Shown here one piece after another: positions 8,683 to 16,352 of a DNA stretch of 24,227 bases (positions within the stretch are counted from its first letter, which is position 1; every line of letters starts with the position of its first letter). The notes under the pieces were generated by a model. It saw nothing but the letters and a program-made list of their open reading frames with translations, searched no databases and was not told the DNA's origin. This DNA comes from Flavobacteriales bacterium UBA2426 (GTDB lineage Bacteria > Bacteroidota > Bacteroidia > Flavobacteriales_F > PHOS-HE28), in the NCBI GenBank assembly GCA_002342985.1, contig DDRC01000132.1:13348-37574 (forward strand), in the 5' to 3' direction. Both the position numbers and the translations under genes were made by a program.

Positions 8683-9339
8683 ATGCACATGAGCGACGAC
8701 AAGGGATACCGGCCGATGACGGCGTTGATCGCATCGCTGCAGCGAGCCGGGGAGGGCCTGCAGAGCGGTTCGTTGGGGCTCGATGGCCTGGATCGGGCCG
8801 TTGGCGATGCGCGTGAGCTCTACGAACGGCTCGTGGGGCTGCGCCACAAGGCCCGGGAGAACGCGCACCTCAAGGCGTCGAAGGCGGCCCCTCCGCTCGA
8901 GCCCGCTCCGGCCCCGGCTGCGCCGCCAACGCCGTCGATCCGGCTCGATACCCGTCCGGCTGACCCCCGGCAGATCTCGCTGATCGAGGCGATTACCGAC
9001 ACCGTGGAGGAGAAGCCGCAGCCGCCGCAACCCGCGGCCAGTCCTGCGCCGCCGGCAGCGGCTAAAGCGCCGGAGTCCCTGGCCGAGCGCCTGGAGAAGG
9101 CGCGTATAAACGACCTCGGGAAGGCCATTTCCGTAAGCCACAAGTTCTGGTTCACCGCAGAGCTCTTCGGGGGCGACAAGGGCGCCTACGAGTCCGGCAT
9201 CGCCCGTCTCAACGCCGCTGCGGATGCGCAGGTCGCAATGGCCATCCTTGAGGGCGAACTGCTCGCCAAGCTCCAGAAGCCGCCCGCTCCGGAGGCCCTG
9301 GAGACCTTCATCGAACTGCTGCAGCGCCGTTTCGCATGA
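8683..9339 (+). CDS. conserved protein of unknown function
   Basis: The protein has up to 218 residues; starts at 8683 or 8689 (MSDDKGYRP) are both possible. It has no signal peptide or membrane segment. The N-terminal 60 residues look helical. Residues of about 65-130 are a Pro/Ala-rich, probably disordered linker. The C-terminal part (about 135-218) holds the pattern [25 protein letters not shown]...Y..GI..LN, which I recognise as a recurrent helical domain of uncharacterised Bacteroidota proteins. Its stop overlaps the M28 peptidase start (ATGA), placing it first in a tightly packed four-gene chain. A regulatory or scaffold role is conceivable, but the sequence shows no function. Confidence 0.8.
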   Translation: MHMSDDKGYRPMTALIASLQRAGEGLQSGSLGLDGLDRAVGDARELYERLVGLRHKARENAHLKASKAAPPLEPAPAPAAPPTPSIRLDTRPADPRQISLIEAITDTVEEKPQPPQPAASPAPPAAAKAPESLAERLEKARINDLGKAISVSHKFWFTAELFGGDKGAYESGIARLNAAADAQVAMAILEGELLAKLQKPPAPEALETFIELLQRRFA

Positions 9340-10601
9340 ATCGGCGCTGGTTATCCGGGGTGCTGGGCCTCATCGCTTCAGCGGCGATGGGCCAGGATGA
9401 CGTCACGGCCCGTGCGCGCGCCTGGCTCGATACGCTTACCTCGCCGGCGTTCCATGGCCGCGGGTATGTGCAGGATGGTGATGCGCGCGCAGCGGAGTGG
9501 ATAGCCGCGCAATTCGCCCGCTTCGGACTGAAGCCGGTGAAAGCCGATTACTACCAGCCGTTCCAATTCAATGTGAACAGCTTCCCCGACACGCTCTCGG
9601 TGGCCATCGATGGCCGGCGCCTCGCCCCGGGCAGCGAGTTCCTGGTGGATCCCGAGAGCGGCAGCGTGCAGGGCACCTATGCCATCGCGCACATCGGTCC
9701 CGGCGACCTGGGTGCGCCGGAGCGCCGGCGCATGACCATGGGCGTGCTCACGGGCAAGGCCGCGTGCGTTCAATGGCCGGCAACGCGCAATGCGGATTCG
9801 CTCCGCCTCTTCAGGCAATGGGAGCGTGACCTGATGGCCCGGGGTCCCGTGCTCAAGCGCGTGGAGAAGCTCACTTGGAGCGTCGCGCAGGATGCAGAGC
9901 CCTTCCCCCTCATCGAGGTGGCCGGCGATGCGCTCACGGACTCCTCCGCGAGCGTCACCCTCCGCGTGGCCAACAAGCTGCTTGCCCGCAGGCCGGCGCG
10001 CAACGTGATGGGCATGGTGAAGGGCAAGGGCCGCAAATGGATGGTCATCGGGGCCCACTATGACCACCTGGGCCGGATGGGGCCGGACGCGCTGTTCCCT
10101 GGGGCCAACGACAACGCCAGCGGCACGGCCATGCTCCTGAGCCTCGCCGAGCACTTCGCGGCCAAGGGCAAGGCTCCGCGCCACAACCTGCTCTTCGTGG
10201 CCTTCGCCGGCGAGGAGGCCGGCCTGGTGGGAAGCGAGTGGTGCGCGGTGGATCGCCCCATCGACTGGAAGCAGGTTCGCATGATGGTCAACCTCGACAT
10301 CCTGGGCACCGGCGATGATGGCATCATGGTGGTGAACGCGACGGAGCAGCCGAAGGCCTACGACCGCCTGGTGGCCATCAACGGCGCCAAGGGCTACCTG
10401 AAGGAAGTAAAGGCAAGGGGGCCGGCATGCAACAGCGACCATTGCCCCTTCGTGCGGCGCGGCGTCCCCGCCATCTACATCTACACGCTGGGCGGCATCG
10501 GGCACTATCATGACATCCAGGATCGCGCGGAGACGCTCCCGCTGACCGAGTTCGCCGATCTCCACGCCCTGCTGCGCGACTTCATCAAGGCCTGGAAGTG
10601 A
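9336..10601 (+). CDS. secreted M28 family zinc metallopeptidase
   Basis: The 421-residue protein has a Sec signal peptide (1-20, ending ASAAMGQ). The M28 catalytic domain is at about 220-420. The di-zinc ligands are recognisable: His241 in GAHYDHLG, bridging Asp259 in GANDNASG, the catalytic Glu/ligand pair in FAGEEAGL (Glu293-Glu294), Asp321 in VNLDILG, and His392 in YHDIQD. Residues of about 80-215 fit the protease-associated-type insert seen in this family. Members are aminopeptidases acting on exported peptides, here probably in the periplasm since no T9SS domain is present. It overlaps its neighbours by 4 nt on both sides (ATGA upstream, GTGA downstream), although their functions are unrelated. 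Confidence 0.92.
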   Translation: MNRRWLSGVLGLIASAAMGQDDVTARARAWLDTLTSPAFHGRGYVQDGDARAAEWIAAQFARFGLKPVKADYYQPFQFNVNSFPDTLSVAIDGRRLAPGSEFLVDPESGSVQGTYAIAHIGPGDLGAPERRRMTMGVLTGKAACVQWPATRNADSLRLFRQWERDLMARGPVLKRVEKLTWSVAQDAEPFPLIEVAGDALTDSSASVTLRVANKLLARRPARNVMGMVKGKGRKWMVIGAHYDHLGRMGPDALFPGANDNASGTAMLLSLAEHFAAKGKAPRHNLLFVAFAGEEAGLVGSEWCAVDRPIDWKQVRMMVNLDILGTGDDGIMVVNATEQPKAYDRLVAINGAKGYLKEVKARGPACNSDHCPFVRRGVPAIYIYTLGGIGHYHDIQDRAETLPLTEFADLHALLRDFIKAWK

Positions 10602-11290
10602 GCGCCACCGTCACCAGCCTCATCCTCGTCCCCACGCCGATCGGCAACCTGGAGGACATCACACTGCGCGCGAAGCGTGCGCTCACCGAGGCGGATGCCG
10701 TGGTGGCCGAGGACACCCGGGTGACGGGGCGGCTGCTCCAGCACCTGGGCATCGCCAAGCCGCTGGTGAGCTTCCATGTGAACAATGAGCACCGCATGGT
10801 GGAGCAGCTGGTGCGGCGGATGCTGGGCGGTGAGCGGCTTGTGCTGGCGAGCGATGCCGGCACGCCAGCCATCAGCGACCCCGGCTTCCTGCTCGTGCGC
10901 GAGTCGCTACGCGCCGGCCTGCGGGTGGAATGCCTGCCGGGTGCCACGGCCTTCGTGCCGGCGCTGGTGGTGAGCGGCCTTCCCTGCGAGCGCTTCGCCT
11001 TCGAGGGCTTCCTGCCGCACAAGAAGGGCCGCCGGTCGCGCATCGATGCCCTCAAGGCCGAGGAGCGGACCATGGTCTTCTACGAAAGCCCGCATCGCCT
11101 GCTGCGCACCTTGCAGGAGTTCGGCGCGGCCTTCGGCCCTGAGCGGCGCGCGAGCGTTTCGCGCGAACTGAGCAAATTGCACGAGGAGACCATCAGGGGC
11201 ACGCTCTCCGAGCTCATCGCGCATTTCGCCGCCCATGAGCCGCGCGGTGAGTTCGTGGTGGTGCTCTCGGGCGCAATACCGCAAGCATGA
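10598..11290 (+). CDS. rsmI: 16S rRNA (cytidine1402-2'-O)-methyltransferase
   Basis: The 230-residue protein uses a GTG start that overlaps the preceding stop as GTGA. It has the tetrapyrrole-methylase fold of RsmI: LVPTPIGNLEDITLRA (about 10-25), VVAEDTRVTGRLL, LASDAGTPAISDPG (about 82-95), LPGATAFVPALVVSGLP, and FEGFLPHKKGRR. FYESPHR and the late ESKLH-like SRELSKLHEE motif are also present. RsmI methylates the ribose of C1402 in the decoding centre using SAM. The C-terminal helical extension found in E. coli RsmI is absent, and the protein is correspondingly shorter. The stop overlaps the next start (ATGA). Confidence 0.95.
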   Translation: MSATVTSLILVPTPIGNLEDITLRAKRALTEADAVVAEDTRVTGRLLQHLGIAKPLVSFHVNNEHRMVEQLVRRMLGGERLVLASDAGTPAISDPGFLLVRESLRAGLRVECLPGATAFVPALVVSGLPCERFAFEGFLPHKKGRRSRIDALKAEERTMVFYESPHRLLRTLQEFGAAFGPERRASVSRELSKLHEETIRGTLSELIAHFAAHEPRGEFVVVLSGAIPQA

Positions 11291-12303
11291 AGGCCTGGAC
11301 GTTGTTACGCCACGGAGAGCCGGCATCGGCCTTTGCGCTACGCGAGCACCCGGACCCTCAGCCCGGGCCCAGCCAGGTGCTGATCCAGTGCGAGGGCTTC
11401 GGGCTCAACTACGCGGATGCGATGGCCGTGCGCGGGCTCTACCGCGAAGCCCCTCCGCTGCCCAGCATCATCGGCTATGAGGTGGTGGGCCGTGTGACGC
11501 AGGTCGGCGCGACCGTCCCCGATGGCCTCCTCGGCCGGCGCGTGGTGGCCATGACGCGATTCGGCGGCTATGCGGAGCGCGCCGTCACGGACCATCGCGC
11601 CTGCGCGGTCATTCCTGAGGGCCTCGCGCTGGGGGAGGCGGCGGCGCTGGCCACGCAGGGCTCAACGGCCTGGTATGCAGCTCGGGTGCTCTGCCCCCTG
11701 CAGGCCGGCGAGCGAGTCCTGGTGCACAGTGCGGCCGGCGGTGTCGGGCACCTGCTGGTGCAGCTGGCGGTGAGCGCGGGCTGCGAAGTGCATGCGGTGG
11801 TGGGCAGCGCTGCGAAGGCCGATTTCGTGCGCAGCCTCGGCGCCGCAAAGGCGGTGGACCGGTCCACTGGCGACTATGCCGACCAGGTGAACCGCAACCT
11901 CGGTCGGCACCGGCTCGATGCCAGCTTCAATGCCGTTGCTGGAACGACCTATCCGCGCGACATGCGCCTGCTCGGCAGCGGTGGCCGCTTGGTCCTTTTC
12001 GGCGGCGCTGAGCGCGGAGCGATGGGTGCGCTCGGAACGGCCCGCTTCATCTGGCGCATGGGCCTGCTCATGCCCATCTTCCTCATGATGAAGAGCAAGA
12101 GCGTGCTCGGCGTGAACATGCTGAAGCTGGGCGATCACAAGCCCGACCTGGTGGCGCGCTGCCTGCAGGAAGCGGTGCGGGCCCATCGGGATGGGCTGCT
12201 GAGGCCGCACGTCCATGCCGAGTTCGAGGCGGGTGAGCTCCCTCGTGCGCATGCCTTGCTGGCAAGCGGTGCCACCTCGGGCAAGGTGGCGCTGCGCTGG
12301 TAG
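11287..12303 (+). CDS. quinone oxidoreductase-like MDR family protein (VAT1-like)
   Basis: The 338-residue protein belongs to the medium-chain dehydrogenase/reductase superfamily. The GroES-like N-terminal domain includes GFGLNYADAMAVRGLY (about 37-52) and GYEVVGRV. The nucleotide-binding domain carries HSAAGGVGHLLVQLA (about 144-158), typical of NADPH-dependent quinone/enone reductases. Structural and catalytic zinc ligands are lacking, as in the QOR branch. The segment MKSKSVLGVNML near residue 270 resembles VAT1-type members. It likely reduces quinones or activated double bonds in the cytoplasm; the substrate is unknown. It is the last gene of the overlapping chain that starts at 8683. Confidence 0.88.
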   Translation: MKAWTLLRHGEPASAFALREHPDPQPGPSQVLIQCEGFGLNYADAMAVRGLYREAPPLPSIIGYEVVGRVTQVGATVPDGLLGRRVVAMTRFGGYAERAVTDHRACAVIPEGLALGEAAALATQGSTAWYAARVLCPLQAGERVLVHSAAGGVGHLLVQLAVSAGCEVHAVVGSAAKADFVRSLGAAKAVDRSTGDYADQVNRNLGRHRLDASFNAVAGTTYPRDMRLLGSGGRLVLFGGAERGAMGALGTARFIWRMGLLMPIFLMMKSKSVLGVNMLKLGDHKPDLVARCLQEAVRAHRDGLLRPHVHAEFEAGELPRAHALLASGATSGKVALRW

Positions 12304-12324
12304 CGGGCAGCGGCGCTGGTGTGG

Positions 12325-12332
12325 TACATTGG
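12325..12332 (+). promoter_or_regulatory. candidate -7 box for the STAS-like gene
   Basis: TACATTGG matches seven of eight positions of TAnnTTTG and ends 31 nt before the ATG at 12364, 22 nt after the stop of the preceding gene. No -33 TTG is seen at the expected distance. Confidence 0.35.
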
Positions 12333-12363
12333 CTGTGGCGGAGCCCATCCATCACCGATCACC

Positions 12364-12789
12364 ATGGCATTCATCCCGAGGACCATCCAGACACGCTGCG
12401 CGTCCATGGCGCTGATTGCCCCGGGCTACATCGAGCAGCGTTTCCGGAATGATGTCACGCTCGATCGGGCCGGTTTCGAGGAGAACCGCAGGGTGCGGGC
12501 GGAACTCGGCGGCCAAGGGCCCTACGTAATGCATACGGTCATCCCGGAAGGCATCGACTTCGACCTGGACATCACCATGCAGAACCACTTCGAGCCGGAG
12601 CGCGGCAGGAGCGGCCTGGTTGCGCTGGCCGTCACCGCCTCCGATGCAATGGGCGAGGCCGTGGCCAAGCTCTATTTCAGCTACTTCCCGCCGGATTTCC
12701 AGATCAAGGTCTTCAGCACGGAGGCACAAGCGAAGGCCTGGCTGGCGGAGCGGCGGCCGGATGAGCGCCGCCCTAAGGGCGCAGGATGA
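12364..12789 (+). CDS. small STAS/SEC14-like protein of unknown function
   Basis: The protein has 141 residues from the ATG at 12364; a GTG at 12319 would start upstream of the likely promoter and is disfavoured. No signal peptide is visible. The pattern is YIEQRFRNDVTLDRAGFEEN, then VMHTVIPEGIDF, then LVALAVTASDAMGEAVAKLYFSYF, ending in IKVFSTEAQAKAWL. This is the layout of small Bacteroidota proteins with a SpoIIAA/STAS-like alpha-beta fold, in which the last motif (F-x-x-E-x-x-A-x-x-WL) is characteristic. I recognise the layout but no function. Its 3' end overlaps the convergent antiporter gene by 17 bp. Confidence 0.7.
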   Translation: MAFIPRTIQTRCASMALIAPGYIEQRFRNDVTLDRAGFEENRRVRAELGGQGPYVMHTVIPEGIDFDLDITMQNHFEPERGRSGLVALAVTASDAMGEAVAKLYFSYFPPDFQIKVFSTEAQAKAWLAERRPDERRPKGAG

Positions 12790-15046
12790 GGGTGCTCGGC
12801 ACCTGCTCGAGCCATGAGGCGCGCTGCTCTGCGGCACGGCTCCAGCCCTTGTAGCTGGTGAGCAGCAGGTCCTGCTCGGAGAGGACGGCCCCATCGACCG
12901 ATCGGTGCAGGAGCAGAGCGACCCGGTCGGGGCCGATCTGCGACAGGCGTTGCGCTCCGTTGCGGAACGAAGGGTCGCGCTGCGTCAGTCCGGTCGCATC
13001 GAGGATGGTGAGCCTTGCTTCGGGGTCCGTGAGCAGGCGCTCCGCGTAATGCAGGAGGAAGAGGTCACCTGGGGCCCCGAGTGCGAGCAGCACGCGACGG
13101 GCGCGGTCGAGGCCTTTGTCCATGAGCACGCCCACGCTGCACTGCGCCTCTTCGATGAGCTGGCGCACCTTGGGGTCCAGCTGGTCATCGGCAGGGATCA
13201 GGCTCTCCTTGCCCGTGAGCGATCCAATCAGCTTGCCAGGGTCGATGACCCGCGTCGTGAAGCCGAGGAGGTCGCCAAGGAAGGTGCCCTTGAGCAGGGG
13301 CTTCCCGGCGCCGACCAGCAGCAGGTCGTAGCCCCCGCTGTTCGCGGTGCGCAGTATATCGGCGCCGACATCGCCGCTCACGTGGTGCTCGGCATGCACC
13401 TTGAGCTCAAGGCGATCGGCTTCGCGGAGCACGGGCTTGAAGCCCTCCCGTTCGAAGGCATGGCTGTCGATCGGGTTCACATCGGCGCTCGGCGTCACAT
13501 GCAGGGCGGTGACCTCTGTGCGGCCATGCTCCCCGCCCGCCAGCTGCCGCAGCAGCCGAAGTGCGCGCCTCCCGCTCTCGGGCTGGCCGAAGGAGAGGAG
13601 CACCCGCCAGCCGGGCGCAGGTGCTGCAGGCGCTTCGTCCGCGGGCCCGCGGAAGACACGGTCGATGAGGCTGAGCGCAGGTCCGGTCATGAAGGTGCTC
13701 ACGAGCGCCATGATCACCAGGATGGCGAAGAGCTCCGCACTGATGACCCCGAGGTCGTAGCCGATGTTGAGCACCACGAGCTCCATGAGGCCGCGCGTAT
13801 TCATCAGGGCGCCGATGCTGAGGCTCTCCTTCCAGTTGTGGCCGGTGATGCGCGCCGCGATGGCTGCGGCCAGGCTCTTGCCCGCAACGGCCACGACCAC
13901 CACCAGTGCGCAGGTCCACCACAGGTGCTCATTGGTGAGCAGGCCGATGCGCGTGCGCAGCCCGGTGAACACGAAGAAGAGCGGGAGCAGCAGCACGACG
14001 CTCACGTCCTCGAGCTTGCCGATGAGGAGCTTGCGGAAATTGAGGTTGGAGGGCATGATGGCCCCGGCAAGGAAGGCCCCGAACAGGGGGTGGATGCCGA
14101 TCGCCTCCGTTGTCCAGGCGCTGGCCAGCATCACCAGGAACATGCCGGCCACGAGCGGACGGCCCATGGTACGGCGCTCGCCATGCGCATCGCCCACACG
14201 GCGCAGGAAAGGACGGAGCACCCCGAGCATGAAGGCCACGTAGAGCGCCGATGCCCCGATGGTGTAGAGCGCGCTCACCATCGTGCCGGCCTTGACAATG
14301 GCGATCACGGCGGCCAGGATGCACCATGCAGCAACATCATCCGATGCGGCGGTGGCCAGTGCCATGGCACCCAGACGCGTGCGCGTGAGGCCCCGCTCCT
14401 GGATGATCCGCGCCAGCACCGGGAAGGCTGTGATGCTCATCGCGATTCCCATGAAGAGGGCGAAGGAGCGGAAGGCGATGGTGGGCGGCGCGAAGTCGAG
14501 GTAGAGCGCGTAGGCCAGCGCCGATCCGATGGCGAACAGCGCGATGATGCTCGAATGGCTGATGACCACCGCCGTGTGCAGGCGCCCGCGGAGCACCCCC
14601 AGGTCCAGCTCCATGCCGATGACGAACATGAACAGCACCAAGCCGATCTGGCTGAGCAGGTGCAGGCTCTCCAACGACCCCTCGGGGAAGAGCACCTTGA
14701 AGGTCCCGGGCAGCCAGTAGCCCAGTACGCTCGGGCCCATCACGATGCCAGCCACGATCTCGCCGATGACCGATGGCTGGCCCAGCCGGGCGAACAGGTA
14801 GGCGAAGAGCCGGGCCAATGCGATGATGGCCACCACCTGCAGGAGCAGCACGGCAAAGGGGTGCCGGATGTTGCCGGCCAGCGTGCGTCCGAAGAGCCCC
14901 AAGGGCTCACCCGGATCCGCCGGGGACAGCGTTTCGGCCAGTTGGGGCCGAAGCAGGGCGCCGCGGTCAAGGAGGGTATAAATGATGCCCCCGAAGACCA
15001 CCAGCGCGATCATATAAAAGATGAGGCTGCGCCTGTCGGTAGACAT
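12773..15046 (-). CDS. CPA2-family cation:proton antiporter with C-terminal USP-like region
   Basis: The 757-residue protein has an N-terminal helix followed by about twelve membrane segments up to roughly residue 465. Motifs of CPA2 exchangers are present: GQPSVIGEIVAGIVMGPSVLG (89-109), LFMFVIGMELDL, SITAFPVLARII (204-215) and ASDDVAAW (234-241). The twin Asp (236-237) in the ion-binding helix is the arrangement linked to electrogenic Na+/H+ exchange in NapA/NhaA-type carriers. The cytoplasmic tail (about 485-757) contains two segments resembling universal stress protein folds (RVLLSFGQPESGRRAL..., VGVLMDKGLDRARRVLL...), as in CHX-like antiporters, and may sense nucleotides or stress. It acts in the inner membrane in pH or Na+/K+ homeostasis. 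It is transcribed divergently from the aromatic biosynthesis gene. Confidence 0.9.
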   Translation of the reverse strand: MSTDRRSLIFYMIALVVFGGIIYTLLDRGALLRPQLAETLSPADPGEPLGLFGRTLAGNIRHPFAVLLLQVVAIIALARLFAYLFARLGQPSVIGEIVAGIVMGPSVLGYWLPGTFKVLFPEGSLESLHLLSQIGLVLFMFVIGMELDLGVLRGRLHTAVVISHSSIIALFAIGSALAYALYLDFAPPTIAFRSFALFMGIAMSITAFPVLARIIQERGLTRTRLGAMALATAASDDVAAWCILAAVIAIVKAGTMVSALYTIGASALYVAFMLGVLRPFLRRVGDAHGERRTMGRPLVAGMFLVMLASAWTTEAIGIHPLFGAFLAGAIMPSNLNFRKLLIGKLEDVSVVLLLPLFFVFTGLRTRIGLLTNEHLWWTCALVVVVAVAGKSLAAAIAARITGHNWKESLSIGALMNTRGLMELVVLNIGYDLGVISAELFAILVIMALVSTFMTGPALSLIDRVFRGPADEAPAAPAPGWRVLLSFGQPESGRRALRLLRQLAGGEHGRTEVTALHVTPSADVNPIDSHAFEREGFKPVLREADRLELKVHAEHHVSGDVGADILRTANSGGYDLLLVGAGKPLLKGTFLGDLLGFTTRVIDPGKLIGSLTGKESLIPADDQLDPKVRQLIEEAQCSVGVLMDKGLDRARRVLLALGAPGDLFLLHYAERLLTDPEARLTILDATGLTQRDPSFRNGAQRLSQIGPDRVALLLHRSVDGAVLSEQDLLLTSYKGWSRAAEQRASWLEQVPSTLILRP

Positions 15047-15080
15047 CCTGGAGGTAGCGAGTGACCCGGGTTTCGGCGGG

Positions 15081-15088
15081 TAAAGCTA
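15081..15088 (-). promoter_or_regulatory. candidate -7 box for the antiporter
   Basis: The minus strand reads TAGCTTTA, seven of eight positions of TAnnTTTG, 34 nt upstream of the antiporter ATG in the divergent gap. The plus-strand promoter at 15135 lies just beyond, so the two promoters are back to back. Confidence 0.4.
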
Positions 15089-15134
15089 TCGGGGATGCTC
15101 CACGAACCGTTGCCGCTGCTTATCCGTTACCCGA

Positions 15135-15142
15135 TACCTTTG
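15135..15142 (+). promoter_or_regulatory. promoter of the DAHP synthase/chorismate mutase gene
   Basis: TACCTTTG is a full match to the -7 consensus TAnnTTTG. A TTG at 15110-15112 lies 22 nt upstream, within the 17-23 nt spacing known for Flavobacterium -33/-7 promoters. The in-frame GTG at 15149 begins only 6 nt after the box, so the transcript would be nearly leaderless. Confidence 0.6.
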
Positions 15143-15148
15143 ATCACC

Positions 15149-16285
15149 GTGGCGAATGCCCAGCTCACCCCCGCCCCATTGGTCGAATGGGGACTTGGAC
15201 TCGATCGTCCCTTGGTCGTGGCAGGCCCCTGCAGCGCTGAGAGCGAGGGCCAGGTGCTGGCTGCCGCCCGGGCCCTCAAGGCGGACGGTCGCGCGAAGGC
15301 GTTCCGGGCAGGCCTCTGGAAGCCCAGGACCCGGCCCGGTACCTTCGAGGGAGCCGGGGATGCTGCCTTGGACTGGCTGCAGCGCGTGAAGCAGGAGACG
15401 GGCCTCCTGGTCGCCACCGAGGTGGCAACACCCCACCACGTGGAGGCCTGCCTTCGGGCGGGGGTTGATATGCTCTGGATCGGTGCGCGCACCACGCCGA
15501 ATCCGTTCAGCGTCCAAGCGATCGCCGATGCACTTCAAGGGGTGGACATCCCGGTGCTGGTGAAGAATCCCATCAATCCCGATCTGCACCTGTGGACGGG
15601 AGCGCTGGAGCGGCTCCAGCGGGCAGGCCTGCGGCGCTTGGCTGCCGTGCACCGGGGCTTCAATTGGTTCGAGCGAACGCCCTACCGGAACAGCCCCATG
15701 TGGGAGTTCCCGATCCGGCTGAAGGCGGCCCACCCGGAGCTGGAGCTGCTCTGCGACCCCAGCCACATCGCCGGCAATGCGGAGCGCATCGGGCAGGTCG
15801 CCCAACAGGCATTGGACCTGGGCTTCAGCGGCCTGATGGTGGAGGTTCATCCCGACCCCGCTTCCGCACGCAGCGATGCGGACCAGCAGCTCACGCCTGA
15901 GGGCTTCGCCCGTATGCTGGATGGCCTCATCTTCAGGCAGGCCGCACCCACGCCGGGCATGCGGGACCGGCTGGATGAGCTGCGCGACTTGATCGACCAG
16001 CTGGACGAGGAGATCGCCCAGAAACTCGGGGCACGGATGGACATTGCAGAGCGGATCGGAGACCATAAGCGCACGCACCAGGTCGCCATCCTCCAGCCGG
16101 AGCGCTGGGAGCGCATCATGCGCCGCCAATCGCGCTTGGCCGCGCACCTGGGCCTCAGTCAGGCCTTCGTGAACGAGTTCATGGACGCCATCCACCGCGA
16201 GAGCATCAGGCGCCAGACGGGCGATGCACAGGCCTCGGCCGCGGTAGGATCTCCAGCCAGCGCAGCGAAGGTTTCCGGTGAATGA
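15149..16285 (+). CDS. bifunctional 3-deoxy-7-phosphoheptulonate synthase / chorismate mutase
   Basis: The fusion has 378 residues with the GTG start at 15149. An ATG at 15095 gives 18 more residues but lies upstream of the promoter box at 15135. The N-terminal DAHP synthase (about 15-265) is of the KDO8P-synthase-like type Ibeta: VVAGPCSAESEG, FRAGLWKPRTRPGTFEG, ATEVATPHHVEACLRAGVDMLWIGAR, LVKNPINPD, and CDPSHIAGN. It condenses PEP and erythrose-4-phosphate at the start of the shikimate pathway. The C-terminal chorismate mutase type II domain (about 275-365) is all-helical: RLDELRDLIDQLDEEIAQKLGARMDIAERIGDHK. It converts chorismate to prephenate for Phe/Tyr. The fusion is common in Bacteroidota and usually allows feedback control through the mutase domain. 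The protein is cytoplasmic. Confidence 0.93.
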   Translation: MANAQLTPAPLVEWGLGLDRPLVVAGPCSAESEGQVLAAARALKADGRAKAFRAGLWKPRTRPGTFEGAGDAALDWLQRVKQETGLLVATEVATPHHVEACLRAGVDMLWIGARTTPNPFSVQAIADALQGVDIPVLVKNPINPDLHLWTGALERLQRAGLRRLAAVHRGFNWFERTPYRNSPMWEFPIRLKAAHPELELLCDPSHIAGNAERIGQVAQQALDLGFSGLMVEVHPDPASARSDADQQLTPEGFARMLDGLIFRQAAPTPGMRDRLDELRDLIDQLDEEIAQKLGARMDIAERIGDHKRTHQVAILQPERWERIMRRQSRLAAHLGLSQAFVNEFMDAIHRESIRRQTGDAQASAAVGSPASAAKVSGE

Positions 16286-16297
16286 CCCGGCTTCCCC

Positions 16298-16305
16298 TAC
16301 CTTGG
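16298..16305 (+). promoter_or_regulatory. candidate -7 box for the FG-GAP protein gene
   Basis: TACCTTGG matches seven of eight positions of TAnnTTTG. It begins 12 nt after the preceding stop and 55 nt before the ATG at 16353, giving a leader of about 40 nt. The -33 element is not obvious. Confidence 0.35.
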
Positions 16306-16352
16306 GGCCGCCTGCAAGCAGAATTCAACCGGAACCACAACCACCCCTTCCC

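Noticed and set aside
8590..9141. N-terminal extension of the thymidine kinase frame
   Set aside because: It is antisense to the gene at 8683 and Arg-rich. Conserved Tdk sequence begins at MFLEHTGSR (8589).
12905..15064. A 719-codon open frame on the plus strand opposite the antiporter
   Set aside because: Its translation is dominated by His, Gln, Glu and Arg with no domain pattern, and the minus strand encodes a clear membrane antiporter. It is a GC-rich shadow frame.
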